Shown piece after piece: positions 54,774-64,000 of a DNA stretch of 64,000 nucleotides. This DNA is from Parvibacillus sp035426385 (GTDB taxonomy: Bacteria; Bacteroidota; Bacteroidia; Chitinophagales; Saprospiraceae): the NCBI GenBank assembly GCA_035426385.1, contig DAOLZQ010000008.1, positions 1 to 64,000 on the forward strand, given 5' to 3'. A model generated the notes under the pieces. That model ran no database searches, was not told the DNA's origin, and saw only the letters and a list, made by a program, of their open reading frames with translations. The position numbers were made by a program, and so were the translations under genes. Numbering within the stretch: position 1 is the stretch's first letter; every line of letters starts with the position of its first letter.

Positions 54774-56195
54774 TCAGGACGGCGGGTCAGCAGGATCAGA
54801 GGGCGTAGTGTCTGGTGTTATTCGCCGCTTCTCGATCGTTGTTTGTGGTACTTGATTTTTTTGTATTTCTATGAGATAATTCACTTTTAATTGATCATAA
54901 AAGCTGTGTTTGCTTATTGTATTTGCTATTAAATTCGAGACCAATGCGACAAACATGATATAGAAAATTACATTATGGGTATTAGTCATTTCTAGTACCA
55001 ATATAGAAGACGTAAATGGACTTCTGGTAATACTCGTCAGACAGCCGGTCATACCGCATAGGATAGCGAGATTAGTTTCATTGGAAGATAGATGAAACAT
55101 TTCTGCAAACACTGCTCCAATAGCAGCTCCGGCACTTAATGAAGGTGCAAATATACCACCCGGTACACCGGTGCTAAATGTGATAATAGGCCCTATAACC
55201 CTTAGTATAGGAACATACCATTCCAGATGCTTTTGTGTGGTAAACAGTGTCGTGATCATAATATTCTTGCCTGAGCCAAAGACGCTGGGGTCGATGAAGT
55301 ATCCGAGTGATGCGATGAGCAGCGCACAAATGACTATGTATAGAATATGATGAGACTTCTTCTTAATTTTCTCTTTTCTTTTAAATATATAGAGAATAGA
55401 CTGACCCATTCCGGCACCTGCTAAGCCTGTAACTATGGCCAGTGGAATTACTGCGAAAAAAGCATAATAGGAGATACCTTCTACTACGGGATATCCCAAA
55501 TACAGATAAGGCCCGAGTAACATCAGTGCTGTAAGTCCGGCAATTATCACTCCGGTCAATAATGCGGATTTAAAAAAGCTGAAATGGGTTTTGGTCAACT
55601 CTTCGATGGCAAATACGATTCCGCCCAGGGGCGTATTGAATGCTGCTGCAAGACCTGCCGCCGCTCCGGTGACGATCATATTTTGTTTTGAGATCTTTGG
55701 ATACCACGAGGGTAGCAGGTCGTTAATTTTTTTAAATATAGAGGCTGAGATCTGAATAGTAGGACCTTCCCGACCGATAACTCCTCCGCTGAAGACAACT
55801 ATCAGGCTAGAAATGATCTTGACGATAATTATCCTGAAGCTCACCAATGATCTAACTCTGTAGTAATATCTCGGATTAGACAGTTCTATAGCTGCACTGA
55901 CCTGAGGAATGCCGCTTCCTCTAGCAAAAGGTGCATACCGCGATACCATCCAATAACTCAGCACAAAGCAGACCGGTGTAAGGATAAAAAATAGCCATCC
56001 CACTTGTGTATAGATGTAGTGGGTGCCTTGCTCTGCCCAAGCAAACAATTGCGCATATACTACTGCCACAACACCTGAAATAAAGGCGCCTGCCCAAAAA
56101 GGCATTGCATTTAGGATACTCCTTTTTAACTTCTCATTGTTGATTAAATCAAACTGCGACTTTAATATGTTCCGTATCCTGTGGAATAAATTCAT
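54774..56195 (-). CDS. ClC-family chloride channel/antiporter
   Basis: This 473-aa membrane protein with about 10-12 helices has the ClC selectivity motifs: ARGSGIPQV, GREGPTIQ (with the gating Glu) and GGIFAPSL. It exchanges chloride for protons or conducts chloride, aiding acid resistance or volume control. No CBS domains follow. The C-terminus is Pro-rich. Confidence 0.93.
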   Translation of the reverse strand: MNLFHRIRNILKSQFDLINNEKLKRSILNAMPFWAGAFISGVVAVVYAQLFAWAEQGTHYIYTQVGWLFFILTPVCFVLSYWMVSRYAPFARGSGIPQVSAAIELSNPRYYYRVRSLVSFRIIIVKIISSLIVVFSGGVIGREGPTIQISASIFKKINDLLPSWYPKISKQNMIVTGAAAGLAAAFNTPLGGIVFAIEELTKTHFSFFKSALLTGVIIAGLTALMLLGPYLYLGYPVVEGISYYAFFAVIPLAIVTGLAGAGMGQSILYIFKRKEKIKKKSHHILYIVICALLIASLGYFIDPSVFGSGKNIMITTLFTTQKHLEWYVPILRVIGPIITFSTGVPGGIFAPSLSAGAAIGAVFAEMFHLSSNETNLAILCGMTGCLTSITRSPFTSSILVLEMTNTHNVIFYIMFVALVSNLIANTISKHSFYDQLKVNYLIEIQKNQVPQTTIEKRRITPDTTPSDPADPPS

Positions 56196-56336
56196 TCTTC
56201 AAAGTTAACTTTAATTCAAGAAGTCAAATTAATTATCTGAACCGATATTCTGGATATTCTGCATCGAAAGATGGCCAGATCAACACAGGAAGAATTGCCT
56301 TTAAAATCAAGTTAATCTCAATATTCTCTTAACTCC

Positions 56337-57887
56337 TTAGTTCTTGATAATTTTTCCGGTATACAATTGACCTAGTTTATTCGAGATTGAGTAGAAATAA
56401 ATTCCAGTAGGAAAAGAATAAATGTCAATATCCAGCGTGTTGCTTTGCCAGGCAGGAATAGAGAATAGCTTCTTTCCTGAACCATTGTATAATATACCTG
56501 TCGATAGCATATTATAATCTCCTTCAAATTTGAAATTGACCCTATCAGAAGCTGGGTTAGGCCAGCTGACAATTTTTTCAGCAAATATTTGCTCTTCATT
56601 TGTTTTCAATTCTTCCAATCTGGTCGCCCAACTCAGCTCGCATCCGTCCTTGATGAGACCGATGAATGGATAGTAGTCTTTCTTTAGGTTAGTCGATGAA
56701 TTGATGGAGTCCATCATCCCAGTTATCAATAGTTGACCATTACCCAGATATAAACCTTTGGAAAGATTCATTTTCCAGTGTGGATTTTCATACGTCTCCT
56801 GACAGATCACCTTCATATCTGGTGTAAACTTACTGACGAATATCCGACCCGGAAGGGCACTGATATCCCCGGTAATCCCATTGTAATAGGAAACTGCGTT
56901 CAAATTACCGTCTTCATCTGCAAATACACATCCCGGGGCTACATCATGATCCAACAGAAATGTATTGTAAGATATGGGAAATGGCTGGTCAAAGGCAAGA
57001 GAGTCAACAACATTTAATTTTGGGTCTAATTTTAGTACGATATTTTTAAATTCGGTAAGACTAAAATAGCAGGGACCATAAAGATAGATAAACCCACCCG
57101 AATATACTGCCTGAATGTGGTTAAAAAAAGTGTAGTAAGGAAGGGTAGGCTGTTTAATCTCAGTCAAATCAAATGTTGAATCAAAAAAATTATAATAGTT
57201 TTTATTGGGCAGAATATATTGATTGGCATCCGAGATGGTAATTGGCGAGCGAAGGCTAATATCGTCAAAACTTTGATTTATCGGTATGAGCCTGGCAGAG
57301 GAGTAGAATCCATTTGGGCCATACACTGTAACTGCGAAATAATTGCTTTCTACTTCGTCTTTACGTGCATTCATGGGTACTATGAAATATGTAGAATCAC
57401 CGATGGAGAGATATTGACCGGTGACATTGGACCTAGTTCGATCTAAATGTACAGTATCATCACCTAGGTTGACAGTGGTGTCTTGCAGCATATTTAGATT
57501 TTTATCAAATAGCATGCTTTGGATATAAGTGCCGGCGGTTCTATTCTGGTAGTTAGAATTAATTATTATCGAATAGTTTTCACCGATCCGGGTACAATTT
57601 TTGTTGATCGAATAACTTTTTGGTAATTGAGTGACTTTGAAGACCTCTCCTGTCCTACTGATTAGTTTAAGTTTAGTTGTAAATTCAGTTAAAGGAAATG
57701 GCGGTTGATCGATATCTGCTTCAGAAAGTATCGTCAAATAATTTTCACCCACGGTATCCAAATAATATAGGTTGACTTCGCGGTCAAGCATCTTATGACC
57801 TCTATCGATGACTATATCGGGGATGGTTTGGCTTGTGACTTGAAAAGATAAGAGGAGTAGAAGATAAATAAAGTATTGAGTTCTCAT
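56337..57887 (-). CDS. Secreted protein with T9SS type A sorting domain
   Basis: This 516-aa protein has a signal peptide (ending SFQVTSQ). The body is beta-rich without recognised repeats. The C-terminal about 75 residues (from WPNPASDRVNFKF) form a Por secretion tail typical of T9SS type A cargo. It is therefore predicted to cross the outer membrane. Function unknown. Confidence 0.78.
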   Translation of the reverse strand: MRTQYFIYLLLLLSFQVTSQTIPDIVIDRGHKMLDREVNLYYLDTVGENYLTILSEADIDQPPFPLTEFTTKLKLISRTGEVFKVTQLPKSYSINKNCTRIGENYSIIINSNYQNRTAGTYIQSMLFDKNLNMLQDTTVNLGDDTVHLDRTRSNVTGQYLSIGDSTYFIVPMNARKDEVESNYFAVTVYGPNGFYSSARLIPINQSFDDISLRSPITISDANQYILPNKNYYNFFDSTFDLTEIKQPTLPYYTFFNHIQAVYSGGFIYLYGPCYFSLTEFKNIVLKLDPKLNVVDSLAFDQPFPISYNTFLLDHDVAPGCVFADEDGNLNAVSYYNGITGDISALPGRIFVSKFTPDMKVICQETYENPHWKMNLSKGLYLGNGQLLITGMMDSINSSTNLKKDYYPFIGLIKDGCELSWATRLEELKTNEEQIFAEKIVSWPNPASDRVNFKFEGDYNMLSTGILYNGSGKKLFSIPAWQSNTLDIDIYSFPTGIYFYSISNKLGQLYTGKIIKN

Positions 57888-58128
57888 AAGAAATGAATTT
57901 TAAGAGTAGTTACATAGAACAAGTTTATTTTGTAAAACTAAGAAGTAGATAAATTTAAGCAACAATTGACTCAATTCCAAATATTGAGCATTATTATTCT
58001 GATTATAGTGTTAAATGGAGGTCGGAGATTGGTCCAATCTGGACTAATTATTGAATATAGTTTCAGTTCAATTAAAGAAGTATATGCTGCTTAAGCTTCA
58101 ATATTTTTGAAAATTTGATAATTAACTC

Positions 58129-59337
58129 TCATTCCCGGCTAAGAGCAGTTAATGAAAGGCTCGAATCTTGCCAATTTGTAAGCGCATTATTAATCAACTG
58201 GAAGTTCTCTTTTGTGGGTTTCAGTTCGATATATTTATCTACAATTCTGCTTTGCTTGAAGAGGATAAAAGTATTCCCCACCTCCGGATTTACTTTTGTT
58301 AGATTGACCTGTAATTCTTTATCAGTAAATGATGGTACAAAAGTGAGAGCTATATTTTTGATATTTAATTCTTCGCCCATCTGTGCTAATTGGGTCATTC
58401 TTTTTTCTTTATCATATCCCAGTTCATTTCCATAGATAAAAAAGACCTTGAGATATTTACCATGAGCAGCACTTAACTGTTCCAGAAAGGCAAGCCAGGA
58501 TTTTATCTCATCCCACTGCGGATGATTGCCTACATAGTAGAGAATACCTAAGAAGCGACCATATTTGCAGACCGGGCAAACTTGTGTCCCTTTATCAGGG
58601 CCGTAGGCGTGATAAGGCATGAAAGAAGGATGATCCACACCGATGGGCAAGCCGGATTGGATTACCGGATCTATGATACCTGGATAATTAGGGATATTCA
58701 AGCCAAGTATGATGTCGTGCCAACCGATCTGTATGCTATCATTTAGCAAGACTCTGACGATACCACTGCCACCTCGATTCTCTTGAGGATGTTTCCTAAG
58801 ATAGGAGTAGAGTAGCTCATCATCATCGAAATTTAGATCATCGACATAATATTCATTGTTCAGATCTGGTTCCTTTATGGATAGATGAATATGTGCGGGA
58901 AGATTTTGCCTAGGATATGGTGCCGGCCTGTTGGTGTAGAAGGTGTATTTTCCATTTTCATCTGACTTTACCCATCCACGGATATGTCCATGTGCTTTTG
59001 CAAGTTCTTCCATACCCACTCCAGGTGAATAGTACCCTTTATGATCAATCTGCCAATAATATATGATCACACCAGGCGCAGGTTTTCTTCCACCATTCTT
59101 AAATACAGTACCACTAATGATCAATTTTTGTCCGGGTTCATTCCATCCTGCACTGGTATCTATGGTGGTAACCTGCTTAGGCATTCCTACATACATCAGC
59201 TCGCAACCATCACAGCCACCTCCTACGATTTTAGATTCAGGAGCAGGTTGATTTTTGGCATTTTGTGACAGACAACCTACCAATAGGATGCAAGTACTGA
59301 TGATTAGTGCATTCAGGTATATAGTCTTAAGTATCAA
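58129..59337 (-). CDS. Intradiol dioxygenase-like lipoprotein with thioredoxin-like tail
   Basis: This 402-aa lipoprotein has lipobox LVGC (Cys at 22). Residues about 45-220 resemble intradiol ring-cleavage dioxygenases: IIYYWQIDHKGYYS, RPAPYPRQNLPAHIHLSI with the Tyr/His iron ligands, and GHIRGWVKSDENGKY. The C-terminal part (about 245-390) resembles a thioredoxin-like fold with VCPVCKYG and a later VFFIYGNELGYD. I infer a fusion acting in the periplasm. Catechol substrates are possible but unproven. Confidence 0.72.
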   Translation of the reverse strand: MILKTIYLNALIISTCILLVGCLSQNAKNQPAPESKIVGGGCDGCELMYVGMPKQVTTIDTSAGWNEPGQKLIISGTVFKNGGRKPAPGVIIYYWQIDHKGYYSPGVGMEELAKAHGHIRGWVKSDENGKYTFYTNRPAPYPRQNLPAHIHLSIKEPDLNNEYYVDDLNFDDDELLYSYLRKHPQENRGGSGIVRVLLNDSIQIGWHDIILGLNIPNYPGIIDPVIQSGLPIGVDHPSFMPYHAYGPDKGTQVCPVCKYGRFLGILYYVGNHPQWDEIKSWLAFLEQLSAAHGKYLKVFFIYGNELGYDKEKRMTQLAQMGEELNIKNIALTFVPSFTDKELQVNLTKVNPEVGNTFILFKQSRIVDKYIELKPTKENFQLINNALTNWQDSSLSLTALSRE

Positions 59338-59546
59338 TTCTCGCTTTGTTCAAATGAATTATATGTAAATGTAACCAATTAGTGAATAGGGGTGCTTCCC
59401 TAGGCTATGACCCATATTTGGTTGGGAATTCTGGAAGTGTGGTTGTTAAAAACATTAATTAAAAATAGAAAAGTAAAGAAACCGTATATTAGTCGCTTAT
59501 TCTAATTTTTCTAAGCCTTAATCTTATTAATTAAACCTATTAAAGT

Positions 59547-60107
59547 ATGAATTTTATATTAATTTTTGTAGTACTGATAGCATTTGTAGTTCTGCTGATT
59601 GTATATGTCTTCAATAAATTTGTAAAGAACAAAAATGTGGTAAAGGATGCCTGGAGTAATATAGATGTTGCACTGAAGCGACGTTATGACCTTATACCAA
59701 ACCTTGTAGACACAGTAAAGGGCTATGCAACGCATGAAAAGTCAACTCTGGAAAATGTTATCAATGCTCGTAATGCAGCTATGGCAGTCCCGTCAAATGA
59801 TATAAATGGCCAGATCAAGGCAGAAAATCAATTGCAGCAAACATTAAGGAGCATATTTGCACTGAGTGAAGCTTATCCAGATCTGAAGGCAAACGCTAGT
59901 TTCTTAGATCTTCAACAAAAATTGAGTGAAATAGAAGAGAACCTGGAGCGCAGCCGTCGCTATTACAATGGGACCGTGCGTGAGAACAATACCTTTGGTG
60001 AAGGTATGCCCGGCGTGCTTTTTGCCGGCATGTTTAATTATGAGCATTTTGAATACTTTGAAGCAGATGCCGCCAGTCGTGAAAATGTTAAAGTGAATTT
60101 CAATTGA
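59547..60107 (+). CDS. lemA: LemA-family protein
   Basis: This 186-aa protein has an N-terminal membrane segment (about 5-25) and a helical LemA domain (KDAWSNIDVALKRRYDLIPNLV, in parts, and SLEENLERSRRYYNGTVRENN-like region). LemA proteins are membrane-linked and of unclear function. It is first in an operon with a DUF2207 protein. Confidence 0.9.
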   Translation: MNFILIFVVLIAFVVLLIVYVFNKFVKNKNVVKDAWSNIDVALKRRYDLIPNLVDTVKGYATHEKSTLENVINARNAAMAVPSNDINGQIKAENQLQQTLRSIFALSEAYPDLKANASFLDLQQKLSEIEENLERSRRYYNGTVRENNTFGEGMPGVLFAGMFNYEHFEYFEADAASRENVKVNFN

Positions 60108-60114
60108 AATAACC

Positions 60115-61803
60115 GTGAAGAAATCGGTTCTCTTATTATTTGGCCTCTTACTATGCTATTCTGGTCTGTCACAAGACTTTGAAGTAAATCATTGTCAGAT
60201 TTCTATTTATCTCAGCTCAGATGGATATTTTGATGTGGTGGAGAATTATGACCTGAATTTTACAGCTCCAAAGCATGGTATCTTCAGGGATATTAGGATT
60301 AAATATGACCTGCTGAACGAAGAGGGTAATCAAGTAAACCGCAGAATCAAGATCAGTAACATAGATGTCCCGGATCACAAATTTGAAGCTGATGGTAGCT
60401 ATATGCAGAAGATAAGTGATCAGATTCAGATTAAGATTGGTGACCCCGATCGCACCCTTACAGGCCCTCAGCATTACACCATTAAATATAGGGTGTACAA
60501 TGCCTATCTATTCGAAAAATCTCACATCCGGTTCTATTGGAATATCAAGCCTGACGCCTGGAATGCCATCTTTCACCAAGTCGATTTTACGATTGCACTA
60601 CCACAGTCTGTAGATGCAAAAGAGAGTGATTTATCTGTGTATTCGGGTGATATGGGAGCCACTGAATCCGGTAAAGATTTTGATGTCAGATATTCAGCCG
60701 GAATATTTACAGGGAAGAGCCGTGATAATTTTCTTTCCTCTCCAGGGCAAAGTGTTACTCTCTTACTGAATTTGCCGGTAGGATCTATTACTGAGATAAA
60801 GCCATTTTGGCCATTCTGGACTGATTATGGCTGGACCTTAATATTAGGTGCATTGATCGCTATCTTTTATGGCATTTGGAATAAATATGGGAAAGATGAT
60901 AAGGTGATAGCGACTACAAGCTATTTCCCGCCAGATCAGATAGATCCTTCACTTGCCGGCTTTCTAATCGATGATAAGGCTGATACTCCTGATCTGATCT
61001 CGCTGATCCCGCATTGGGGCTCACGTGGAATCATTACTATGGAACAAATTCCAAAAACTGGATGGCTCGGAAAAGATGATACAAAGTTAATTCGGCTGAA
61101 ATCACTTCCTCCGGATGCTCCCTCTTATGAAAAGACAATGTTTAATGGTCTCTTTGGAGGCAGTTTTGGTGAAGATGAGATATTAGTAAGTAGCCTAAAA
61201 GATTCGTTTTACACCACCATGTCCGCAGCAAAAACTGAACTTCAAACAAGTGCAAAAATATATTATGATGCGAAGTCCGATAGAGTAAAATTATTCACTA
61301 TAATTGGTCTTGTAATAGTGGGTATGGCTCTCTTTTTTATTTTCTTTTTTAATTGGGGTATTCTTGCTGTAATTTCGTTGAGTATCGTAGAAGTTTTTCT
61401 GTTTATTATGTCCTTCTATCTCTCAAAGAAAAATTCAAAGGGCAATGAAATATTTTCAGATTTAAAAGGATTCAAAAACTTTATCAAAGTCGCAGAGGAG
61501 AATAAATTAAAAATGCTTTTAAAAGACAGCCCAAATTACTTTGAGACGACTATGGCTTATGCTTTGGCTTTTGGGCTATTCGATCGGTGGGCCAAAAAGT
61601 TTGAGTCACTCAATATTCCACCACCCACTTGGTATAGCTCACCCATGGGTATCACTTCGATGAGTAATTTCTCACAATCCTTCTCTGATTCTATAGCTTC
61701 GACGAGATCAACTATGGTCAGTTCGCCTTCCAGCAGTTCGTCCGGTGGCGGTGGTGGCTCATCAGGTGGTGGCTTTGGCGGCGGTGGCGGCGGAAGCTGG
61801 TAG
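60115..61803 (+). CDS. DUF2207-family membrane protein
   Basis: This 562-aa protein has a signal peptide, a large N-terminal extracytoplasmic domain (about 20-230; NYDLNFTAPKHGIFRDIRI, in parts), a membrane helix near 235-255 and further helices near 390-440. The tail is Gly/Ser-rich (GGGGGSSGGGFGGGG). It begins 7 nt after lemA; the pair is widespread and uncharacterised, probably a cell-envelope complex. Confidence 0.88.
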   Translation: MKKSVLLLFGLLLCYSGLSQDFEVNHCQISIYLSSDGYFDVVENYDLNFTAPKHGIFRDIRIKYDLLNEEGNQVNRRIKISNIDVPDHKFEADGSYMQKISDQIQIKIGDPDRTLTGPQHYTIKYRVYNAYLFEKSHIRFYWNIKPDAWNAIFHQVDFTIALPQSVDAKESDLSVYSGDMGATESGKDFDVRYSAGIFTGKSRDNFLSSPGQSVTLLLNLPVGSITEIKPFWPFWTDYGWTLILGALIAIFYGIWNKYGKDDKVIATTSYFPPDQIDPSLAGFLIDDKADTPDLISLIPHWGSRGIITMEQIPKTGWLGKDDTKLIRLKSLPPDAPSYEKTMFNGLFGGSFGEDEILVSSLKDSFYTTMSAAKTELQTSAKIYYDAKSDRVKLFTIIGLVIVGMALFFIFFFNWGILAVISLSIVEVFLFIMSFYLSKKNSKGNEIFSDLKGFKNFIKVAEENKLKMLLKDSPNYFETTMAYALAFGLFDRWAKKFESLNIPPPTWYSSPMGITSMSNFSQSFSDSIASTRSTMVSSPSSSSSGGGGGSSGGGFGGGGGGSW

Positions 61804-61930
61804 TAGCAAGCATGCAATCTGATCCACTATCTCAATGAGATGTATGAGTTCTTGATATAAGCTAGTATATCACAATACGATGGTTATGTCAAGATCACTA
61901 AATAATTGCTCGCAATCAAGAAATGCCGGG

Positions 61931-61996
61931 ATTCTATATGTTATTAAAGTAATAAATAGAATCCATTATGTTAATTTAGAGTGTTAAATTAACATA
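61931..61996. repeat. Two tandem hairpins
   Basis: Hairpin 1 joins attctat + ttatta (61931-61937, 61941-61946) to taataa + atagaat (61950-61962). Hairpin 2 is a perfect 12-bp stem tatgttaattta (61967-61978) with taaattaacata (61985-61996). Alternative pairing of ctatatgtta (61934-61943) with taacatatag (61990-61999) is also possible, so the region could switch between folds. It lies between convergent genes. Confidence 0.6.
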
Positions 61997-62046
61997 TAGA
62001 AGTTATCGAGGGTAATAAATGGAGTAAGCTTTTAAGAATTTCTAAG

Positions 62047-62072
62047 CTCTTTTTAGATTTTAATCTAAAGAG
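62047..62072 (-). terminator. Possible hairpin terminator
   Basis: The arms ctcttttt-agatt and aatctaaagag flank the stop of the serine hydrolase gene, but no T run follows on the minus strand. It may be a weak terminator or structural element. Confidence 0.4.
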
Positions 62073-62078
62073 TATGAG

Positions 62079-63371
62079 CTATATTTTATTCACTTTGATT
62101 GTTTTGTTATTGATCCCATCAGAGAGCTGTAGAAGATAAATTCCTGCATTTAAAAGAGATAAATTAATTTTATCTTGAGTCTTCCCTATCATTATTTGTT
62201 TCCCATTACTGTCAAATATTTTGTAATTCCAGGAAATTATTTCCTTACCGGACTGGAGATAGATATAATCTTTCACCGGATTAGGATAGGTGACTAATTG
62301 ACTTGTTTCTTTTACCTTATTTTGTGAAGAGCCACAGTTGAGTGCATTTAAATAATTCCAGATATCCCTACTATATGTAAATGCGATCGGAGAGCTATCC
62401 GGCGCTTCTCCCATTCGGATCCAGACCATATTTAGAGAGGGAATCACGTTGATAAATTGTCCATTTTTGCCCAAAGCAGCTATCATATCATCCGGTGCAG
62501 CAGGAACAAGGTTGCCGGGAAATATGATTTGAGACTGAGGCAGCATAAATGATCCTTTGCCATTGAGCCACCAGAGATAGCCATAAGATTTATTTAAGTC
62601 TTGAGAGGTGTTGGTCATTTCATTGAAGTAATCAGTATCTGAAAGTACCTGATTCCCATCCCAGTTGCCCTTGTTGAGTATTAATAAACCATACCGAGCC
62701 ATACTGCGCGCCGTACTGTAAAAGATATTGTTGTAGTCCTGATAGATGTAAGCTCCATCCATTCCGGTAGGAGTCTTGATCTTTTGAGTGATGTATAGAT
62801 TGAGGTTCTTGCCGGTGGCACTCTCTATCACCTTGTCCAGAAGTGTATACGGCGCATTGTGATAAGCCCATCTGGTGCCGGCATCTGCCAGGTAGTGAAG
62901 ACAAGTGTCATCTGTGCAATAGGTGCCTGTGCCATCATCCAGCCCGGTAGTCATGGTGAGTTGATTCCGGATGGTGATTTTAGCTTCTTGTTCAGGCGTA
63001 CACGAGGTCCAGCCGGCGCCAAGGTATTTAGAAGTAGTATCAGAAATCTTCAGCAGATGCTCCTGCTGAGCGATTCCTACGACTGACGCAGTGAGTGACT
63101 TTCCAGCTGAGGCCCAGTACCAGTTGGCATTGCGCGAATGACCATTGAAGTATTTTTCCAATACTATCTTACCATCTTTGAGGAGTATGAAGGCCTTGGT
63201 ATGATTGGCATTCAGGAAATCGTACAGACTGTCAATTTTATTTTGACACCACCCCAGCTCTTCGGCTGGCATTGTATCCCAGGTGCCGGAATTAGTTGGA
63301 GGGAAATAACTCTGTGCTGTAACTACTTGAAATAAAAAAGAAATAGCCAATGTAAATATAGTCTGCTTCAT
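62079..63371 (-). CDS. Secreted class C beta-lactamase-like serine hydrolase with T9SS tail
   Basis: This 430-aa protein has a signal peptide (ending QVVTAQ). The SxxK motif is SAGK at residues 88-91, and the YxN-like motif is YHN in RWAYHNAPYTLL near residue 160. The family includes class C beta-lactamases, esterases and D-aminopeptidases; the substrate cannot be told. The last about 75 residues (VTYPNPVKDYIYLQ on) form a T9SS sorting domain, so it is exported across the outer membrane. Confidence 0.85.
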   Translation of the reverse strand: MKQTIFTLAISFLFQVVTAQSYFPPTNSGTWDTMPAEELGWCQNKIDSLYDFLNANHTKAFILLKDGKIVLEKYFNGHSRNANWYWASAGKSLTASVVGIAQQEHLLKISDTTSKYLGAGWTSCTPEQEAKITIRNQLTMTTGLDDGTGTYCTDDTCLHYLADAGTRWAYHNAPYTLLDKVIESATGKNLNLYITQKIKTPTGMDGAYIYQDYNNIFYSTARSMARYGLLILNKGNWDGNQVLSDTDYFNEMTNTSQDLNKSYGYLWWLNGKGSFMLPQSQIIFPGNLVPAAPDDMIAALGKNGQFINVIPSLNMVWIRMGEAPDSSPIAFTYSRDIWNYLNALNCGSSQNKVKETSQLVTYPNPVKDYIYLQSGKEIISWNYKIFDSNGKQIMIGKTQDKINLSLLNAGIYLLQLSDGINNKTIKVNKI

Positions 63372-63491
63372 TTGGAAATTGATTTAATCAATGTAATATT
63401 TACTTAGAGTGATTTATGGCTCAAAGTTTAATGAAGGCAGGATTTTTAATTCAAAATCTATGTTATTAGTGCTCTAACCTAGCACAATAAT

Positions 63492-64000
63492 TTAAACCAT
63501 TTCCTCCGAGCTATCATCATCTATTTCAACATAATCTCTAGTGGTCAGCCTAAGCATTATTATGCCCAGTATACCAGCTATGGTAGAAGCTAGTAGTATC
63601 GCCATTTTAGAACCATCGATGATCTCATGGTCATTAAATGCGAGTAGCGTAATGAAGATCGACATTGTAAATCCGATACCACCCAGAAAGCCCACGCTGA
63701 GTATGTGCTTCCAAGCTACCCGGGTAGGTAGAGTACACCATCCGATGGACGCACCGAGTACGGCGAATAAAAAGATTCCAATCGGTTTTCCCAATACTAG
63801 GCCGGCAATAATGCCCAAACTATTAGAGTGAGTTAAACCTTCCTGCCAGTCGGCGCTAATAGCAATACATGTATTTGCCATCGCAAATAGTGGCAATATG
63901 ACAAAGGCTACGGGCATGTGCAGCGCATGCTGCAATTTGTGAAAAGAGGATTCTTCGGTACCATGGTTGAATGGTATCACTGTAGCTAACAAAATACCGG
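63492..64000 (-). CDS. nhaA: Na+/H+ antiporter NhaA, partial (window edge)
   Basis: The visible C-terminal part (about 169 residues) has membrane helices and NhaA motifs such as LVLGKPIGIFLF and GGIGFTMSIFITLLAF. The reading frame stays open at the last base of the window, so the N-terminal half lies outside. NhaA exports sodium for protons at alkaline pH. Confidence 0.9.
   Translation of the reverse strand, partial: GILLATVIPFNHGTEESSFHKLQHALHMPVAFVILPLFAMANTCIAISADWQEGLTHSNSLGIIAGLVLGKPIGIFLFAVLGASIGWCTLPTRVAWKHILSVGFLGGIGFTMSIFITLLAFNDHEIIDGSKMAILLASTIAGILGIIMLRLTTRDYVEIDDDSSEEMV

Overview
The window looks like chromosomal sequence from a free-living, carotenoid-pigmented member of the Bacteroidota. 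The gliding lipoprotein GldH (6208-6672), three proteins with C-terminal tails of the type IX secretion (Por/T9SS) kind, promoter-like TAnnTTTG elements and start codons without strong Shine-Dalgarno sequences all point there. I cannot fix the genus; Saprospiria- or Chitinophagia-like is a guess. Two runs of exactly 100 N (21365-21464 and 53184-53283) show that this is a scaffolded draft or metagenome assembly. I found no tRNA, rRNA, CRISPR array, prophage or intact transposase.

Region 1 (1-20.5 kb) is mostly core genome: hslR-ppk2, a JmjC/cupin protein, trmH-pyrG, tsaD-gldH, dnaJ-grpE with a TlpA-like thioredoxin, uppS, bamA, a BFN/DUF151 protein, etfB-etfA, dapF and an HtrA protease. Two parts are accessory. 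At 4.4-5.2 kb there is a gene-free, repeat-rich spacer. At 12.8-15.1 kb there is an AT-richer insert. Its first gene, a small outer-membrane protein, is bounded by attC-like sequence as in an integron cassette; an ECF sigma factor with two unknown partner genes follows.

Region 2 (20.5-25.5 kb) is accessory: a gene cut by an assembly gap, a tetranucleotide microsatellite, an unknown lipoprotein/outer-membrane pair, a rho-independent terminator followed at once by the 5' end of a dead group II intron, and a delta-60-repeat protein with a T9SS-like tail.

Region 3 (25.5-34.3 kb) is a tightly packed minus-strand photoprotection operon. It runs MarR regulator, crtI, crtB, an unknown gene, an SRPBCC gene, crtZ, a lycopene cyclase, a lipocalin and a photolyase. 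Most neighbours overlap or sit within 6 nt. The predicted chemistry runs from GGPP through phytoene, lycopene and beta-carotene to zeaxanthin; the GGPP synthase is not in the window. A second, very similar MarR gene lies upstream, and between the two is a decayed nucleotidyltransferase/antitoxin-like pair.

Region 4 (34.5-40.5 kb) is a heavy-metal efflux operon: a His-rich small protein, a CzcA pump fused to its own TolC-like outer-membrane partner, and a CzcB adaptor.

Region 5 (40.5-64 kb) is mixed, mostly on the minus strand. It holds TfoX-like, NTF2-like and TMEM175 genes, a class 3 lipase with a barrel-like tail, a DUF5763 protein, an esterase, YitT and HD proteins, an AraC regulator, a DUF3365 haem protein, a dps-tetR-centred stress operon ending in a good terminator, a TolB-like lipoprotein, a ClC channel, a T9SS cargo protein, an intradiol-dioxygenase/thioredoxin-like fusion, a plus-strand lemA-DUF2207 pair, a secreted class C beta-lactamase-like hydrolase, and an NhaA antiporter cut by the window edge.
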